Shown in pieces: positions 25,422-37,159 of a stretch of 64,000 nucleotides of DNA; position 1 is the stretch's first letter; each line of letters opens with the position of its first letter. Source of the DNA: Lichenostomus cassidix. Its lineage: Eukaryota > Chordata > Aves > Passeriformes > Meliphagidae. Both the position numbers and the translations under genes were made by a program. The notes beneath the pieces were generated by a model, which saw only the letters and a program-made list of their open reading frames with translations, made no database searches and was not told the origin of the DNA. The stretch lies in assembly GCA_008360975.2 (NCBI GenBank), contig CM039182.1:84537405-84601404 (forward strand), written 5' to 3'.

Positions 25422-25999
25422 TGTTGCAGTGTGCTAGTAGGATTTAGGGTATGCACATTAGCACACGATCAGTGGTCCTGCACTCTCCCCTGCCCCTATT
25501 CTGTATATGGCTTAGGTTCTAGAAATCTCTCCCTAGCTCAGTGTATTATTGGTTTCCTGAGTCTGTACCCTCCTCTGCTGTAAACCTACTGGTTGTAACC
25601 CCTTTTCTCCTCCTTATCTCTTCTCCTCTGGCTTTCCCTGGTTGGCTCTTTGGAGCTAACCGCTCCCCTTTTCCCTTCCCTTTTAATCCTCCGCAGCCCT
25701 TTGTTCAGTGTTAGCAGTCTCTGGGTTCCTTGAACCTTACCCACCCCTCACTTTCTGCCCCTCTTCGCCTTCCTTCACCCTGTGCCCATGGATCCTAATA
25801 AACTCCCTTGGAACCCCAGATTGCCATCCTGCACTTCTTTGTTCGCCACGCCTCCACGACGACTCGCATCCCCTGAGCACCACTGCCTGCTGCAGTGTCC
25901 TGCCACCGCCCGTGTGTCCTGGCGTGTCTCAGCCCCGGATGGCTCCCCTCTGTGCGGTGTGGGGTATCTGCCCGTGAAACATGAGGCTGTGATGCCTCA
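25422..25999 (+). mobile_element. Solo LTR, ERVK-like (LTR copy A)
   Basis: A 578-bp segment starts TGTTGCAGTG and ends GATGCCTCA. It is flanked by TGTAAC (25416-25421) and TGTAAT (26000-26005), a 6-bp target duplication with one mismatch, as expected for class II (ERVK-like) retroviruses. It contains a degraded TATA-like TTTTAA near 25682 and a polyadenylation signal AATAAA at 25797-25802 followed by a GC-rich downstream part, so U3, R and U5 are in normal order on the plus strand. The U3 block TTGGCTCTTTGGAGCTAAC and the post-signal block AAACTCCCTTGGAA are shared with copy B (52673-53189), so the two belong to one family. No gag, pol or env sequence lies on either side; it is a solo LTR left by recombination. 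Confidence 0.8.
25797..25802 (+). terminator. Polyadenylation signal AATAAA of LTR copy A
   Basis: AATAAA in the position expected for the LTR R region; followed by ACTCCC, a block shared with copies B and C. Confidence 0.7.
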
Positions 26000-26005
26000 T
26001 GTAAT

Positions 26006-26785
26006 CAAGCTAGGAGTGGACAGTCCCCCTACTGTTTTCATTAGTGATGCAGAGCGACTGGCATGACTGTCATGAGCAGCAGCATCCAGAGCTTGTCTGA
26101 ATCATTAGGTGACCAGAGGTTTATTTGAGGTCATGAGTCCTCACAGTACATTAGTCCAGTTTTACAGAGCAACTTTAGTGAAGGCAAAGACTTACAATAA
26201 GCACCATGCTGCCACAGCACAGCGGAGAAATGTCCCTCACGTGCTTACAGCTGGGCAGGTGGGGGAACTACTGTGTTGCAGAATGGAGAAAGTTGGTTTG
26301 ATCTGTGGTCTTTGGCACACGGGGAGCATTTTTGCAGGGAAATATTTTACTGTAATTTAACTTTTATTGTAAGGCATGACACATCCTTTCCAGCTAATTG
26401 CTCTATTTCAGCTTTTAAAATGAACAGCTCTTTCTCTCTTATGTTTCAGCTCATATATTGTAATGATATTACTGCTACTGTTAAAGGTGACCTGCAAATG
26501 ATTTTAAATGATTTGCTTCTTGCTTCTTCATTCGTTTACAATGAATAAAAATGCCTAAGAGATTCTAGACTATTTCTAAAGCATATACCCTCCCCCTGCT
26601 CCACTCCCCCTTTCTATTTTTATTTTATGTGTGTCATCTCTCATACTCCAGCTTTACTCAAGTTAGAAGCGCGCAGCATATATCCCTAACAGCCATTTTA
26701 AGTTGAAGAAGTAATAAAGACTTTTAGGGCAAGACTCAGCTCTGTTCCATGATGTTCTATACAGATTCTTATGAGTGTTGTGCCA
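26006..26785. other. Unique sequence between two solo LTRs
   Basis: About 780 bp of ordinary AT-rich DNA separating LTR copies A and D. No retroviral internal sequence or gene seen, which argues that the two LTRs are independent insertions and not the ends of one provirus. Confidence 0.5.
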
Positions 26786-27161
26786 CTCTGGTGTGGAGGT
26801 GCGGCGGCCCGATGCTGCGGATCCCGAGTCCCCAGGGCCGGCGGTCAACGTAGTCCACGAGGATGCCGCCGAGGATGCCATCACCTGGGACTCGGAGGAG
26901 GCCGGGCCGTAGACCGCTCTCTCCCTCCCCTGGAAAGTTTATCCTAAGTTCATTGGGTTAAAGTTTTGCTTCCCCGCCCCTGTCACCACCCCTGTTGCTT
27001 GCCCTCACTAGAATTTTCTGTTGCTGGGCTTCCCCCATTGGTTCATTGTACTCCACTCCCCAGTTGCTGTTTATTTGCTGCCCCGCTTGCCCATCATGTT
27101 GTACCAGAGCCCCGTTGGCTCCGCCCCCGCCGTCCCGCCCTGAGAAACCCCGTTGTGCCCC

Positions 27162-27167
27162 TTAAAA
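27162..27167 (+). promoter_or_regulatory. TATA-like box of LTR copy D
   Basis: TTAAAA preceded by GC-box-like CCGCCCCCGCC and lying about 125 bases before the AATAAA signal, the usual spacing inside an LTR. Inferred from position only. Confidence 0.45.
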
Positions 27168-27291
27168 CCTCTCACCCCTTTGTTCTCGGTGGCGTGGCCG
27201 CGCTACGAGACCCGCAGTGCTCGGCACCCGGCATCTCGGGGGTCCGCCCCACCCGGGAGCATTCCAGCGCGCCTCCCCGCTGCTTCTCCTA

Positions 27292-27297
27292 AATAAA
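27292..27297 (+). terminator. Polyadenylation signal AATAAA of LTR copy D
   Basis: AATAAA within CCTAAATAAACTGCG, about 290 bases before the LTR end. Confidence 0.7.
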
Positions 27298-27590
27298 CTG
27301 CGCCCTGGAACCTCCCACCGCTTGGACTCTCTTTATCTCGGGGCGCGATCCGCAACTCCACCGCATCCCTGTCCGGCAGGCACCTGCCTCTGCCGCGGGG
27401 TTCCTGCCGCCCATCGGGCGACCCTGGGTCCCTGAAGCCGACTGCAGCAGCAGCCGGAGCAGAGAAGGATAGCGGGGAGGGCAGAAAGCCTGAGCCCCGG
27501 CGCAGCCCCTGAGCTAGCCGAAGCCCAGCCACCCCGTGCGGGGCAAGGCGCGCCGGACCTCTCACGCGCCCCCATACCACTTCACTCTGG

Positions 27591-28899
27591 GGAACTGTCT
27601 GGCCTTCATCACTTCTGCACTGGGCCAGAAGCTCTGCAGTCATTCCACTCACTGGTTAGATTCTTCATTTTGTGATTGATGATTTTGGTATGGATTTGTC
27701 TCAGAGAGAGGTCAAGAGGCAAGAGATGCTGTCAGAAGACCTGCAAGCCTTTGTTGAAGGATAGGCAGAGATAGCACCCATATATTAAGGTATCAACATT
27801 CAAGATAAATAGAACTCTCCAATCTCCCAAACCCCAATTTAAACCACAAGATAATATCTGCGAGCCTTATTAAGGTTTTTTTTCTTTTAGCTAAGAGATT
27901 CAGATTAATTTCAAAAAAGAAGAGACAAATTATAATTTTGCAGGGAAAAAAAAAACCAAAACATCCAGAATCCATAGTTTTAAAAGACTGCTATGCAAAG
28001 ATGTTCTCTCACCCAGAGCCAGGTCAGAGAAGCAGCTGCATCTGGGAATGGCAAGTACTCCTTAATCTTTCATTTTATGTGCAGAATAAAGAGATCAAAC
28101 CAACTTTTAAAACACCTGAGCAACAGTTTTGTTCTGCAAAGAAGAATAGTGTTATCTCTTTCATATCTGTTAAACTGAAGCATTTACAAGATGTAAAGTC
28201 CCTACTGGGAGTGTAATGTGAAAATCCACGCAGTATGTGTGTTTCTTTAGGAACTTAAAGTGTTGGCAACTTGATTAATTTAACTTCTCTTTTTCCTTCA
28301 ACCCTAAGAGATGAGAACATTCTGAAATGTACAATGAAAAATCTTGCTACAAAAAGGATTTCATTCTGTGCAAAACCAAATCAGATTACATTTTCTTTTG
28401 CAGAGAACTATGCGTGCTATAATCATGGGGTATCAAAAGAGCATGAGGCTGCTGCAGTCAAGGATAATTTGAAACCCACAGGTGGGCAAACATCAAAAGA
28501 CACCTTCAGTTCTATAGAGGTGCTGCAGAGATGAGTGGACAAACAGGTTAAATAAACCACTGGATTTCTGAAACAATTGATGAATTTGGTATGGTTGGCT
28601 CCATCAGCATAAAAACATATAACAAAAACAAACAGTAAGAAAGGTTTTTTGTTCTCAGAAGAAATTGCCATATCCTGTTCCCAAGTGGGAAAAAAAAACT
28701 GTATTTTAATCTCAAAGAAACTATTTGAACAGCAGAGCACTCAAAATAAGTGAAACACCCATTACGTGGATCAGGATAGACAAAATCAAGGTGATTAGCT
28801 CCAGAAAAGGTCCTAACTAATAAGCTGATGTTGTCATAACACAGTTTGAATTGTGAATCCTCCACAACATCCCTTTTGATATTTTTGAAGGAAAAGGAA
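27591..28899. other. Unique AT-rich sequence, nothing recognised
   Basis: No named repeat apart from the CR1 relic that begins at 28900; no convincing gene. Confidence 0.5.
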
Positions 28900-29004
28900 G
28901 ACTTTAGCAAGGCTTTTGACATTGTGTCCCATAACATACTCATGGACTGTCTGCTGAAACATAGGTTAGAAAACTGTACAGTGAGATGGCCTAAAACCAA
29001 CTGA
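28900..29004 (+). mobile_element. CR1 LINE relic, reverse-transcriptase segment
   Basis: Plus-strand translation gives DFSKAFDIVSHNIL, which matches the conserved CR1 ORF2 reverse-transcriptase block DFSKAFDTVSHNIL. A few residues later comes LENCTVRWPKTN before a stop, corresponding to the CR1 'GLDEWTVRWIENWLN' region. This is an internal piece of a much older CR1 copy; the conserved 3' half is not present downstream, so the element has been deleted on both sides. It is not functional. Confidence 0.75.
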
Positions 29005-29528
29005 ACAATAAATTTGATTCCTCTTTTCCAAAATACAAGAATAGTCAAAAAATAACTCCTGTAGAGTGAAATTTAAAAGTAAGCTATATGCCATGAAAAT
29101 GTTTCATTTCCCACAAAAAGAAAAAAGGCACCCATGATTTTAAACTAGACTGCTAAAAACCATGCACTCATTTAAAGTTGAACATGAATTCAGCCAAGGA
29201 GAGAAAACTGAGAGTGTACCTCATAAAATAACAAAGTCTGAAGGTTAATAAGTACTTGGAATTTTTAATACAATTTTAAAAAAATCTGACAATCTTTATT
29301 TCTGTAGTCTGCGATCTTAAATGTGATACCATGTGTCTATAAAAAAACATTTCACAATAATTCCAGGAGTCTTCTAGAGACTAAAGTGAGTTGTAAATTA
29401 GATGTTTTGTGATTTAATACTTCTTAATTGGTTAAAAAATTAGAAGAAGAACACGCTTCCCCCACCTCCATAATTGCTACACTTTTTAGCTTCTACTAGA
29501 CAGATTTCCTTACCTTCATCAAAAAGAA

Positions 29529-29555
29529 TGAGACCTATGAGTCCTATGAGACATA
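29529..29555 (+). repeat. Three tandem 9-bp units
   Basis: ATGAGACCT, ATGAGTCCT and ATGAGACAT follow one another without gaps. Confidence 0.85.
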
Positions 29556-30775
29556 TTGATGGAATTGACTGGAGATGATGAATTCTGTAGACAATTATAC
29601 TCCCGTATGGACCTCTTAGACTTCAGAGCCCCATGAAAGAAAAACGTGCTCACGACAAAGATTTAAAAAAACAAGAAAACAGTTTTTACAACCACTGAGG
29701 GCAGTGTTACTAGCTTGTTGTTTGTGTTTAATTAGTTTTTCAAATGCCTTAGTCAAAATCTCAATAGCCCTCCATCATTATTAAAAACTATTCTTTCCTC
29801 AAAGTATTTATGGGATAACTGATGGCACAGATAATTTGTCATCAAAGCCATAAGATTAGAGACAAAAATAAAATGCTCACAAAACATACTTCCACAGCAA
29901 TATTCAGAATGGCAAGTGTGCAATAGAATTTTTAAAGCACTTTTTTTTAAAATCTTCCTCTACATAGAATGTGTTTTCTTAGTGACACTGGTAATATGAC
30001 TTTCAGATAGACCAGGAGTGCTTTATACAAACTGTGACTGGAAAGATGGCAAGTTTTTGTTTTTTGGAGTATTTTCATCTGTCTGTTTTTGACAAGGTCA
30101 AAAAACTTTAATTCAAATTTACACTTGGCTGATGATGAAAAGTAGCTGTATGCTTTGACATAAAATAACCCACAGTATCAAATAATAACCATTTGAAAGC
30201 ATTCTTACTAATAACTGAATTCAGGACAGCAACTGAGCAGAAATATCCATCTTTGTCAAACTCTGTGCTTCCGAAGTGTTCTGCTAATCACTTGTCAGCA
30301 CTGAACACACAACTCACTGAAGTCTCTTTCTGTTGTTTGCATTTCAGATGAAAAATAATTCAAACAAACAGAAGGCATTTTAGACAGTGTTGCAGAACAA
30401 ATCTTTAGAACTCTCCCTTCTTAAAAAAAAGCAAACCAACTGAACAAAAAAACTCCCAAAACCAACAAGCACCGAACCCCTAAACTAGAAATCAATCATG
30501 AAAAACACACAGAGAAGGAGCTACTCTCCTTAATTCCCATCCTTATTAGTGTCTGTCAAGAAAAGTTACAGAAGCACTGAATTTTGTGGTGGGTGGGACC
30601 TGGAAACCCAGGACTGAAAAAGTTTAAATCCTTCCAAGTTAGGACTTACAAACGAGAGATGCCATAAGCTCATGTAAACTAAGCTATCATCAACCTTTGT
30701 TCCCTGCTGACAGAAATTCTCTCCCTGTCACAGAATTTTTGAAGGGGTTCCCATCTGATTCCTTTAGACTCTTAC

Positions 30776-30907
30776 CCAGGTACATCCACTAACGTAATTT
30801 CTAACAGCAAGTAGAGCATAAAGATCCTGACAAGGTGGTGGTAGATAGTGAGCTAATATGTTCACATCACAGAACATCAGTACTAAACATTTCTTGGGTT
30901 TGTGTCT
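30776..30907 (-). CDS. Weak candidate coding exon, protein not recognised
   Basis: On the minus strand, TGGTTGCTGCTTTCAG precedes a 132-base segment with one open frame of exactly 44 codons, followed by the donor GTAAGA after TGG. The two other frames contain stops. The peptide starts RHKPKKCLVLMFCDVN and ends RNYVSGCTW; four cysteines are present. The open frame also extends upstream of the acceptor (to 31063), which weakens the case for selection at the boundary. No family recognised; chance is plausible. Confidence 0.22.
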
Positions 30908-32284
30908 CTGAAAGCAGCAACCACTTGTGTGACACTGCAATTGATATTCTCTATGAGCACACAATATGTCTGCGTACACTTTATTTTCATATCTGAACTC
31001 AAACCAATCCTGCTCTATGAATGCACAATAAGAATAATCTGTCTCAAGCATTAAAAAGAACATGCCCTTGGATGTTGTTCTGTTCCTTTCCTATTTATCT
31101 GATCTAGCAAAGACTTTCACAGAAGTGATATTCTTTTATTAGAATTCATTAATAAATTATGCAACTGACATCTGAAATCCCAGCAATAGTCATTTGCATG
31201 ACAGAAAACTTACACTGGCAGCATTTCTTTTTCAACAAGGTCAAAAATCTCCATCAGTTAGTTCTACATCAAGTCTAGATGATGAAGAATTTGGGCTGTA
31301 TACTTTCATGGTAGAAATCCTTCATTAACAAAGAATAACAATTTTGTTGTATGTGCACAAGTAATGCAAAATATGCACTGAAGGTGACATCTGAAGAAAA
31401 AGAACAGCAACAGCAACCCTTTACTGCTTCTGAAAGATGAACTTTTCGTATTCCCTCTGAGACACTGTAATTAGCTTTATATTACAGTTCTATAAGGGGA
31501 AAAATCCACTAAATATAATTTTTACTTTACCTTTAATATTACTTTCATAACATTAAATCAACAGATTATTCTTAATAAATCTGGAACTAGGTCTTGCAGT
31601 CTTAATTTACTTTTCACTACTTAGAGACTTCTTTTAGCTGAGTATATATTTTTGCTAAGTATGTCCTTTGATGCATAAACCAAACAAACCTACCATCAAG
31701 GCCCACAAATTGAAAGTTCATAGTCAAACCATGGATTATGGTATTCATCAGAGTTGATAAAAAACAAGTGAGAAGAGATTGAAATATTTTTGCATTAGGA
31801 GTTTTCTGAAAGGCCTCTTCTGTTTTATAACATTTTACTTCCCTAACTCTTCTTTCTTTCCCCTTTTCACGTTGCTGCTGAAAAGAGATGCATTTCAAAG
31901 TGGGAAAGGCAAAAGAGAGAGAATAAAAGGACAATGTTAAATTTTTCAAATCCTATAATGTACTCTAGAAACCATCTTTATCTTGTTCTGAAGTGAAAAG
32001 AAGCAGTAAATGAGAAATCAATGCTAGTCCTATGTGAACCTGTACAGGGTTCTTTCCCTTTTGTAGTGTAATTAATAAAATCTTCTCTTTGATGAATTGT
32101 TCTCCATAAAACAGCTGCACAAGTTTTAGACTTCTTGTTCATTTATAGTGTATAACAGTCATATTTATGTTAAGGAAAGACTGGGAGAAACAAATGAGAA
32201 AAGCAAAAATGCCGAAGCTCTGTAGATGTTCTATCAGAACACTGCTAAAGCAGTCTTAAGTAGTCTCCCAAATTCATTGATATT

Positions 32285-32318
32285 AAATGTTTTACTGATG
32301 TAAATGTTTTACTGATGT
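32285..32318 (+). repeat. Perfect 17-bp tandem duplication
   Basis: AAATGTTTTACTGATGT occurs twice in direct succession with no mismatch, indicating a recent slippage or duplication event. Confidence 0.95.
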
Positions 32319-35300
32319 TATCCATTATCTAGGAAAATTATGAAACAAAGAATTCTTCTTTTGAAGAGGACTCATAGTGTCACCTCAATTCTACCCCACA
32401 GTGAATCACAAACAGAGCTATGAATCCCTAAAATACAAGTAATTCTGTATTTTACACTCCACTCACTGTGCAATACATCCCACTAAAGCCTTAGCCCACC
32501 AACTATTTTCAGGTCTCAAATATTGCAGGTCTTGGAGTGCATGTCAAGTGAGGTCTTAAAAACTTATACATTATTAATCATTAAATTAGTAACTTTTAAT
32601 CAAGGAACTCATCAAGAAAGTAGGACGAGGCCAGTCCGGTCAACCTGATGCTGATTATCACACAGATGGGTTATCATGCACTTTCTCAAGAGGGTTTGTT
32701 TGGATTTGAGAGCAAAATTATTTCTAGCATCAAAGTATGTGTGTCTTTTTTTCCTGTTCAAAGCTCAAGCTAGTAACTGTGATTAGAAAATGAAATGCAA
32801 ATACTCCTGAAGAAATAAGATTAGGGGAACAATTGCATGGTTTGTCATTGCCATCAACAGGCCTACACAGTACTCTGCAATTACTCGGGGTGAGGTGAGC
32901 AAGGCTAGGTACCAGTGAGGATCTTTGCCAGGCAAAATTTCTGTTCATATAATTTCATTCTACTATGCACAGACACCCTTCAGATCAAAAGAGTGTCACC
33001 TCTGGAATGACAAACATCTAACATACTATCCAACTGCAGATAAAAATTAGATAAAATAAGACATCGGCTTTCTAACATAACAAATTGGTTGCAGAATGTA
33101 TTTCCCGGTTTTCACTGTTGCACAGCTGCGTAACCTGGGTTACAACTTGCGTGAAAAGCTTCTAAGCTGCACACAAGTGTGGTGAGAAAACAAATACAGT
33201 AGATCCACATCAGGTAAGAAAAGTAAAATTAAACACAAGAAGCAAGAATGCTGACAGTGGTCGTCAGCAGCTCAAGTATTCCAGAGTTAAAACTAATACC
33301 AATGTACAAAATGCTAAGGAAAAAAGCAGTTATTAATTAGAAAATTGCTCCTTGGCAGCAGTGTTTTTCAGCCTATGGGACCAATCATAGGATGGGATCA
33401 ATGGGACCAACCTTCCCCTCTGACTCATGACTGCCAGGCTTTATCATCAGGGACTTAGTGGAGGGTGGCTAGCATTTAAAAAATTAACCAGTATCTCATA
33501 AGTTCCTATTATATAATACTTAATTGGTTACCTGTTGTATCAGCTGAAACTTTCCACTTTCTATTCTTCAACAGGGCAAAACTGCTTTTTAAAAAATGCA
33601 GATAGGAAGGGTAACAGTAAATGAGTTGCAGTTGTTATTTGTACCCACCTATCTGTGAAGCTGCCTAATGTGAGCTGGTTTAAATATGCCAGGGTCACTA
33701 GCACTTCATGGTTTGGACAATGACATTAAAAATTCACTTTTAATACCACAAGAACTAGCAGCCTTGCTATGTACACTGGTAGCTTCACTTGAAAGTTTAT
33801 ATTCTCTTTTAAACTGCTGGAAACACATTCAATTTTTCAATTACAATGTACATGAGAATTCATGGAAAGGCAAGAGGCTATATTCTGACAGAATCAAAAG
33901 AAAAGTCACTAATTCAAATGGGTCTTTTCACATCCACAAGTTGTTGCACCTTTCAGACATATCATAGGAGTGGAAAAAAGTAAACGTGCCAAAACAGCCC
34001 CCAGACACTTGGCCACCTTACCCAATATGTCTTTTTATATTCCAGAAACACAATCCACCAAACAAAAACTTTTCCAACTATCATCAATATTTCTTCTTTA
34101 GAAATTTGGCAGGTGCTGAGAACTGTAATGCTTGCCACTCATTCAACATAAATTCATGTTAGTAAACAGAAGATCGGTGGAAACTACAGATTTGTAGACC
34201 TCCTGCTACATCTGTTTCACTAGGATTGCTCCAGACAGAAACCTGTGCCATATTACATACAATTTGAGTGCTTAGCTCCATCCCCCTCGCCAGTACTTGA
34301 GCCTCTGCTCTTAAAAGCTCTTATCATCCACAGAGGTTAGTCTCACTCACTTTTGGGGTGATAGCTCCTCTGACACCCTTTCATTTCCTAAGACAAGGAA
34401 GAGGGAACCACCATTCACTCCTGATGCAGAACACCACACCAATTTTACTCCTCTATTACCTGCTTTTTCTCTATTTCCCCTTATCCCTAGTACTCCTCTC
34501 ATCTAAAAGTAAAACTGCAAGATAATGGAAGAACAAAGGAAACAACTTTAGCTTTTCAGTTAGTGCTTTCATTCCTGCTCCTCCTCCTTCTTCTCCCCTC
34601 CCTGTCCTTTGGATGTTTAAATGGTTTTATGTTCTGTTTAACTCTGTTTTCTGTTACCTCTGTCTCTCACTGTCAATGACTTTCATGCTAGCAAAAAATC
34701 AGCTCATAGACATAAAAGTCTGAAAAGATACACAGAGCATTTTGACCTCCTTTTGTTCTAAAATACTCTCTCTCTTTAAAGACACAAAACCCTCTTGCTC
34801 CAAATGTAAATCTTAAAAGATATCAACAGGTCATTCTTTTGCCTTTCAGATAAAGTATCATTAAGTACACAAAAAATTATGAGGTCTGTATTCCTCCCAT
34901 CTTTTATTTCAGAGCTTTAAGTGTTTCTCAAGATAAAGCAATAAAGTTTTATTATTTTGCAATTTGTTTTTGGTCTGCTGAGGCAAAATAAAATATTGTA
35001 ATATTTATTTCAAATTAGCTTTAACAACATGGTCTAAATAAAGACTGTTTCACAGCAGTCTATTACAAAGAAGAACTATTTACAGTATTTTAAGTGCTAC
35101 ACTGTTATTCTCAATTCTTCAACTTCTACAGAAACTAAGCTAACAATCTGCATAGATTTCAGCTTATAAAACCCCATCTGAAGTAGCACAGAGCTAACTG
35201 TCAAAATATCCCACAATAAAGGTCAAAATTGCCTGCCACAAATTAGAAGATGACATATTTTCCTCTGGTTTGACAAAGAAATAGTCTTCAAAAAGCAACT

Positions 35301-35812
35301 GGAGCACCCATCAACTCATATTTCCAATAATCACAGCTACTCTGAATGCCTTAGGTAGCAAAGACGATTTATACGTTGTTTTCATAGAGTTGTCAAACAT
35401 GAAAACATATTACTTACACAACTCTAAAAGGGTGTGGAAGACTAATGTAGTTGTTAAGGATACAAACGTAGATATTAAGATGTGGAGGAATGAAGAGATG
35501 CCTTGACATCCCTTCCTCTACACAGACTCCAAACTAGTCATTACACATTTACATGTATGGCATGTGACATATCAGGTACACTAAACCATTTGGAAGCACA
35601 GTCCTCTGTCCCTTCCCAACACCATTTTTCTGATGACATATCCTTCCTTATTGCCTAACTTGCCCTCTCATTTTCTATATATACACCCAATTTCTGAATT
35701 GCCATTGAAGTATTTTTATGTCAACCTTCAGGTCCTTCCCTGGGCCTTTCATATATAAACATCCATACTTGCCATTACAAGCCTCCCAGATGTTCCACAG
35801 TTCTTGCTTGCC

Positions 35813-35847
35813 TCCATCCATCCATCTATCCATCCATCCATCCATCC
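35813..35847 (+). repeat. (ATCC)n microsatellite
   Basis: About nine TCCA units with a single CTAT interruption; likely length-polymorphic. Confidence 0.95.
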
Positions 35848-36432
35848 TAAAGCAATCCAAGATTTTTATTCCTCATTGCAAGCTTCTTGCATCAAGGCAG
35901 ACATGTGACACTCCCCTTGCAAACAAGGACACTGATCTTCATTTTCACATCCTCCATGTAGAAGGAGACTTTAGAGACTGGGGTTACCTTGGACAAGCTT
36001 CCAAACCCAGTCACTTGTGCTGCCTTGCCTGGCTGGTACACCTAGCCTCCTCCAAGGAGGAGAGAGCATTTCTCTGACAAGCATGCTGGTGTCACTGCCA
36101 AGATGAACTCAAATTTGGCTTCCACTGAATAGCTGGAAGACGCCCTTTGCCCAGCTAGACATCACTCCAGCTGACACCCCCAAGTCACAGCTTTTGGTGT
36201 TCATCATCTACTCCCCAGGTACCAAGCAGGCAAAATAAAATGGCTTCAAGAAACATTGTTTTTTTACTGAGGAGTATGAGCAAAAAGCAATAAAAAAAGG
36301 AAAAAAAAGAACAAAAAGAACTAAGAGACACTGGTTGTAGAGTGGAATAAGCAGAAAAGCCAATATCAGATTTTTTCTGGAGTTGCTCATGCCAGTTCAA
36401 ATCATAGTCCAGATTCTCTTCACACAGAGGAT

Positions 36433-36563
36433 CTACAATTGCCCTTCTCTCTTACTCTGTTGAATATTCTCCAAGATAGCTAAGAGTATTTCAGAATAAA
36501 AACTGAAACATGAACTCACTGTCTTCACAACATGGCACTTATCCTCACAGACTGACAGATTTC
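36433..36563 (-). CDS. Candidate terminal exon of a small secreted protein
   Basis: The acceptor CATCTACATTTCTAG is followed on the minus strand by two bases that complete the split glycine codon left by the exon at 37160-37277. A frame of 42 codons then runs to TAG (36433-36435). It begins NLSVCEDKCHVVKT, so the join creates an NLS glycosylation sequon and two closely spaced cysteines. It continues with a third cysteine (VSSC) and an amphipathic stretch, SEILLAILENIQQSKREGQL. A GTGAGT donor after codon 14 offers an alternative short internal exon (36520-36563). A possible AATAAA on the minus strand lies at 35865-35870. The joined product would be about 82 residues. The phase match is seen directly; that these are exons of one gene is inference. 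Confidence 0.25.
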
Positions 36564-37159
36564 CTAGAAATGTAGATGTTCTGTACAAAGTCAACTCATG
36601 TAAAAATTAACGTGCTATGCATAACCCAAAGGGACATAATAACACAAAATCAACAGTCAGAAGCATAATGCATTAGTTGTAATATTTTATGGAAGAAGTG
36701 ACTGGTAAGATACTGAGAGAGCACTGTGTATGGTAATGTAAGAATTTCAGTGCAATGCTCTGTGTAGGAAGAAAAGACTATGGACTCAAAGCAGCACTCT
36801 TGCATCCCTCTCACTTCAGGAAAATTCAAGTTTAAAACAATAGTCTGTGTTGAATACCAAGTATATGAGCCTGTCCACCACAACAAAACATCCTTTTTGC
36901 ATAAAATATTTCAAAATAGACATAGGCAGCAATACAGATTTCAGATGCTCATTTCATCATTTGTCTTACCAAGGCTTTAAAAGTCTTTTAGTTGTTCGTT
37001 CCTAAAGTAAAAATTAATCCAATTTTTGAAACGTTAATATATATAGTCAGTGAACTCTCTTTCTGAGTTAAGTCAAATTTCCTCTAGAGTCAGACATTAT
37101 TTCCTGCAGATGTCTCTGGGAGCCAGCTGTATGCTTCAGCAAATAGCATCAGGAGTTAC

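Larger units (their letters stand above)
26792..27584 (+). mobile_element. CpG-rich solo LTR, class II type (LTR copy D)
   Basis: A 793-bp segment starts TGTGGAGGT and ends ACCACTTCA (imperfect terminal inverted repeat). It is flanked by CTCTGG at 26786-26791 and 27585-27590; the match runs to eight bases (CACTCTGG) because the LTR end also reads CA. It holds GC boxes (CCGCCCCCGCC near 27121), a TATA-like TTAAAA at 27162 and AATAAA at 27292-27297, followed by a GC-rich U5. It is the most CpG-rich part of the window. The sequence differs from copies A, B and C, so it is another LTR family. The first 120 bases are open in one frame up to TAG at 26910-26912, which may be coincidental. Long frames on the opposite strand are GC-driven artefacts. 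Confidence 0.75.
29005..36432. other. Unique AT-rich sequence, one weak exon candidate
   Basis: About 7.4 kb. It holds three 9-bp repeats at 29529-29555, an exon-like segment at 30776-30907, an exact 17-bp tandem duplication at 32285-32318 and an ATCC microsatellite at 35813-35847. The stretch 35940-36090 is less AT-rich and has an open frame between splice-like signals but no recognised product. Confidence 0.5.

Noticed and set aside
27203..27652. 149-codon minus-strand open frame rich in A, G, R and P
   Set aside because: It is antisense to the CpG-rich LTR copy D; long GC-rich frames are stop-poor by composition.
28548..29048. 166-codon minus-strand open frame
   Set aside because: It runs antisense across the CR1 reverse-transcriptase relic and has no recognisable features.
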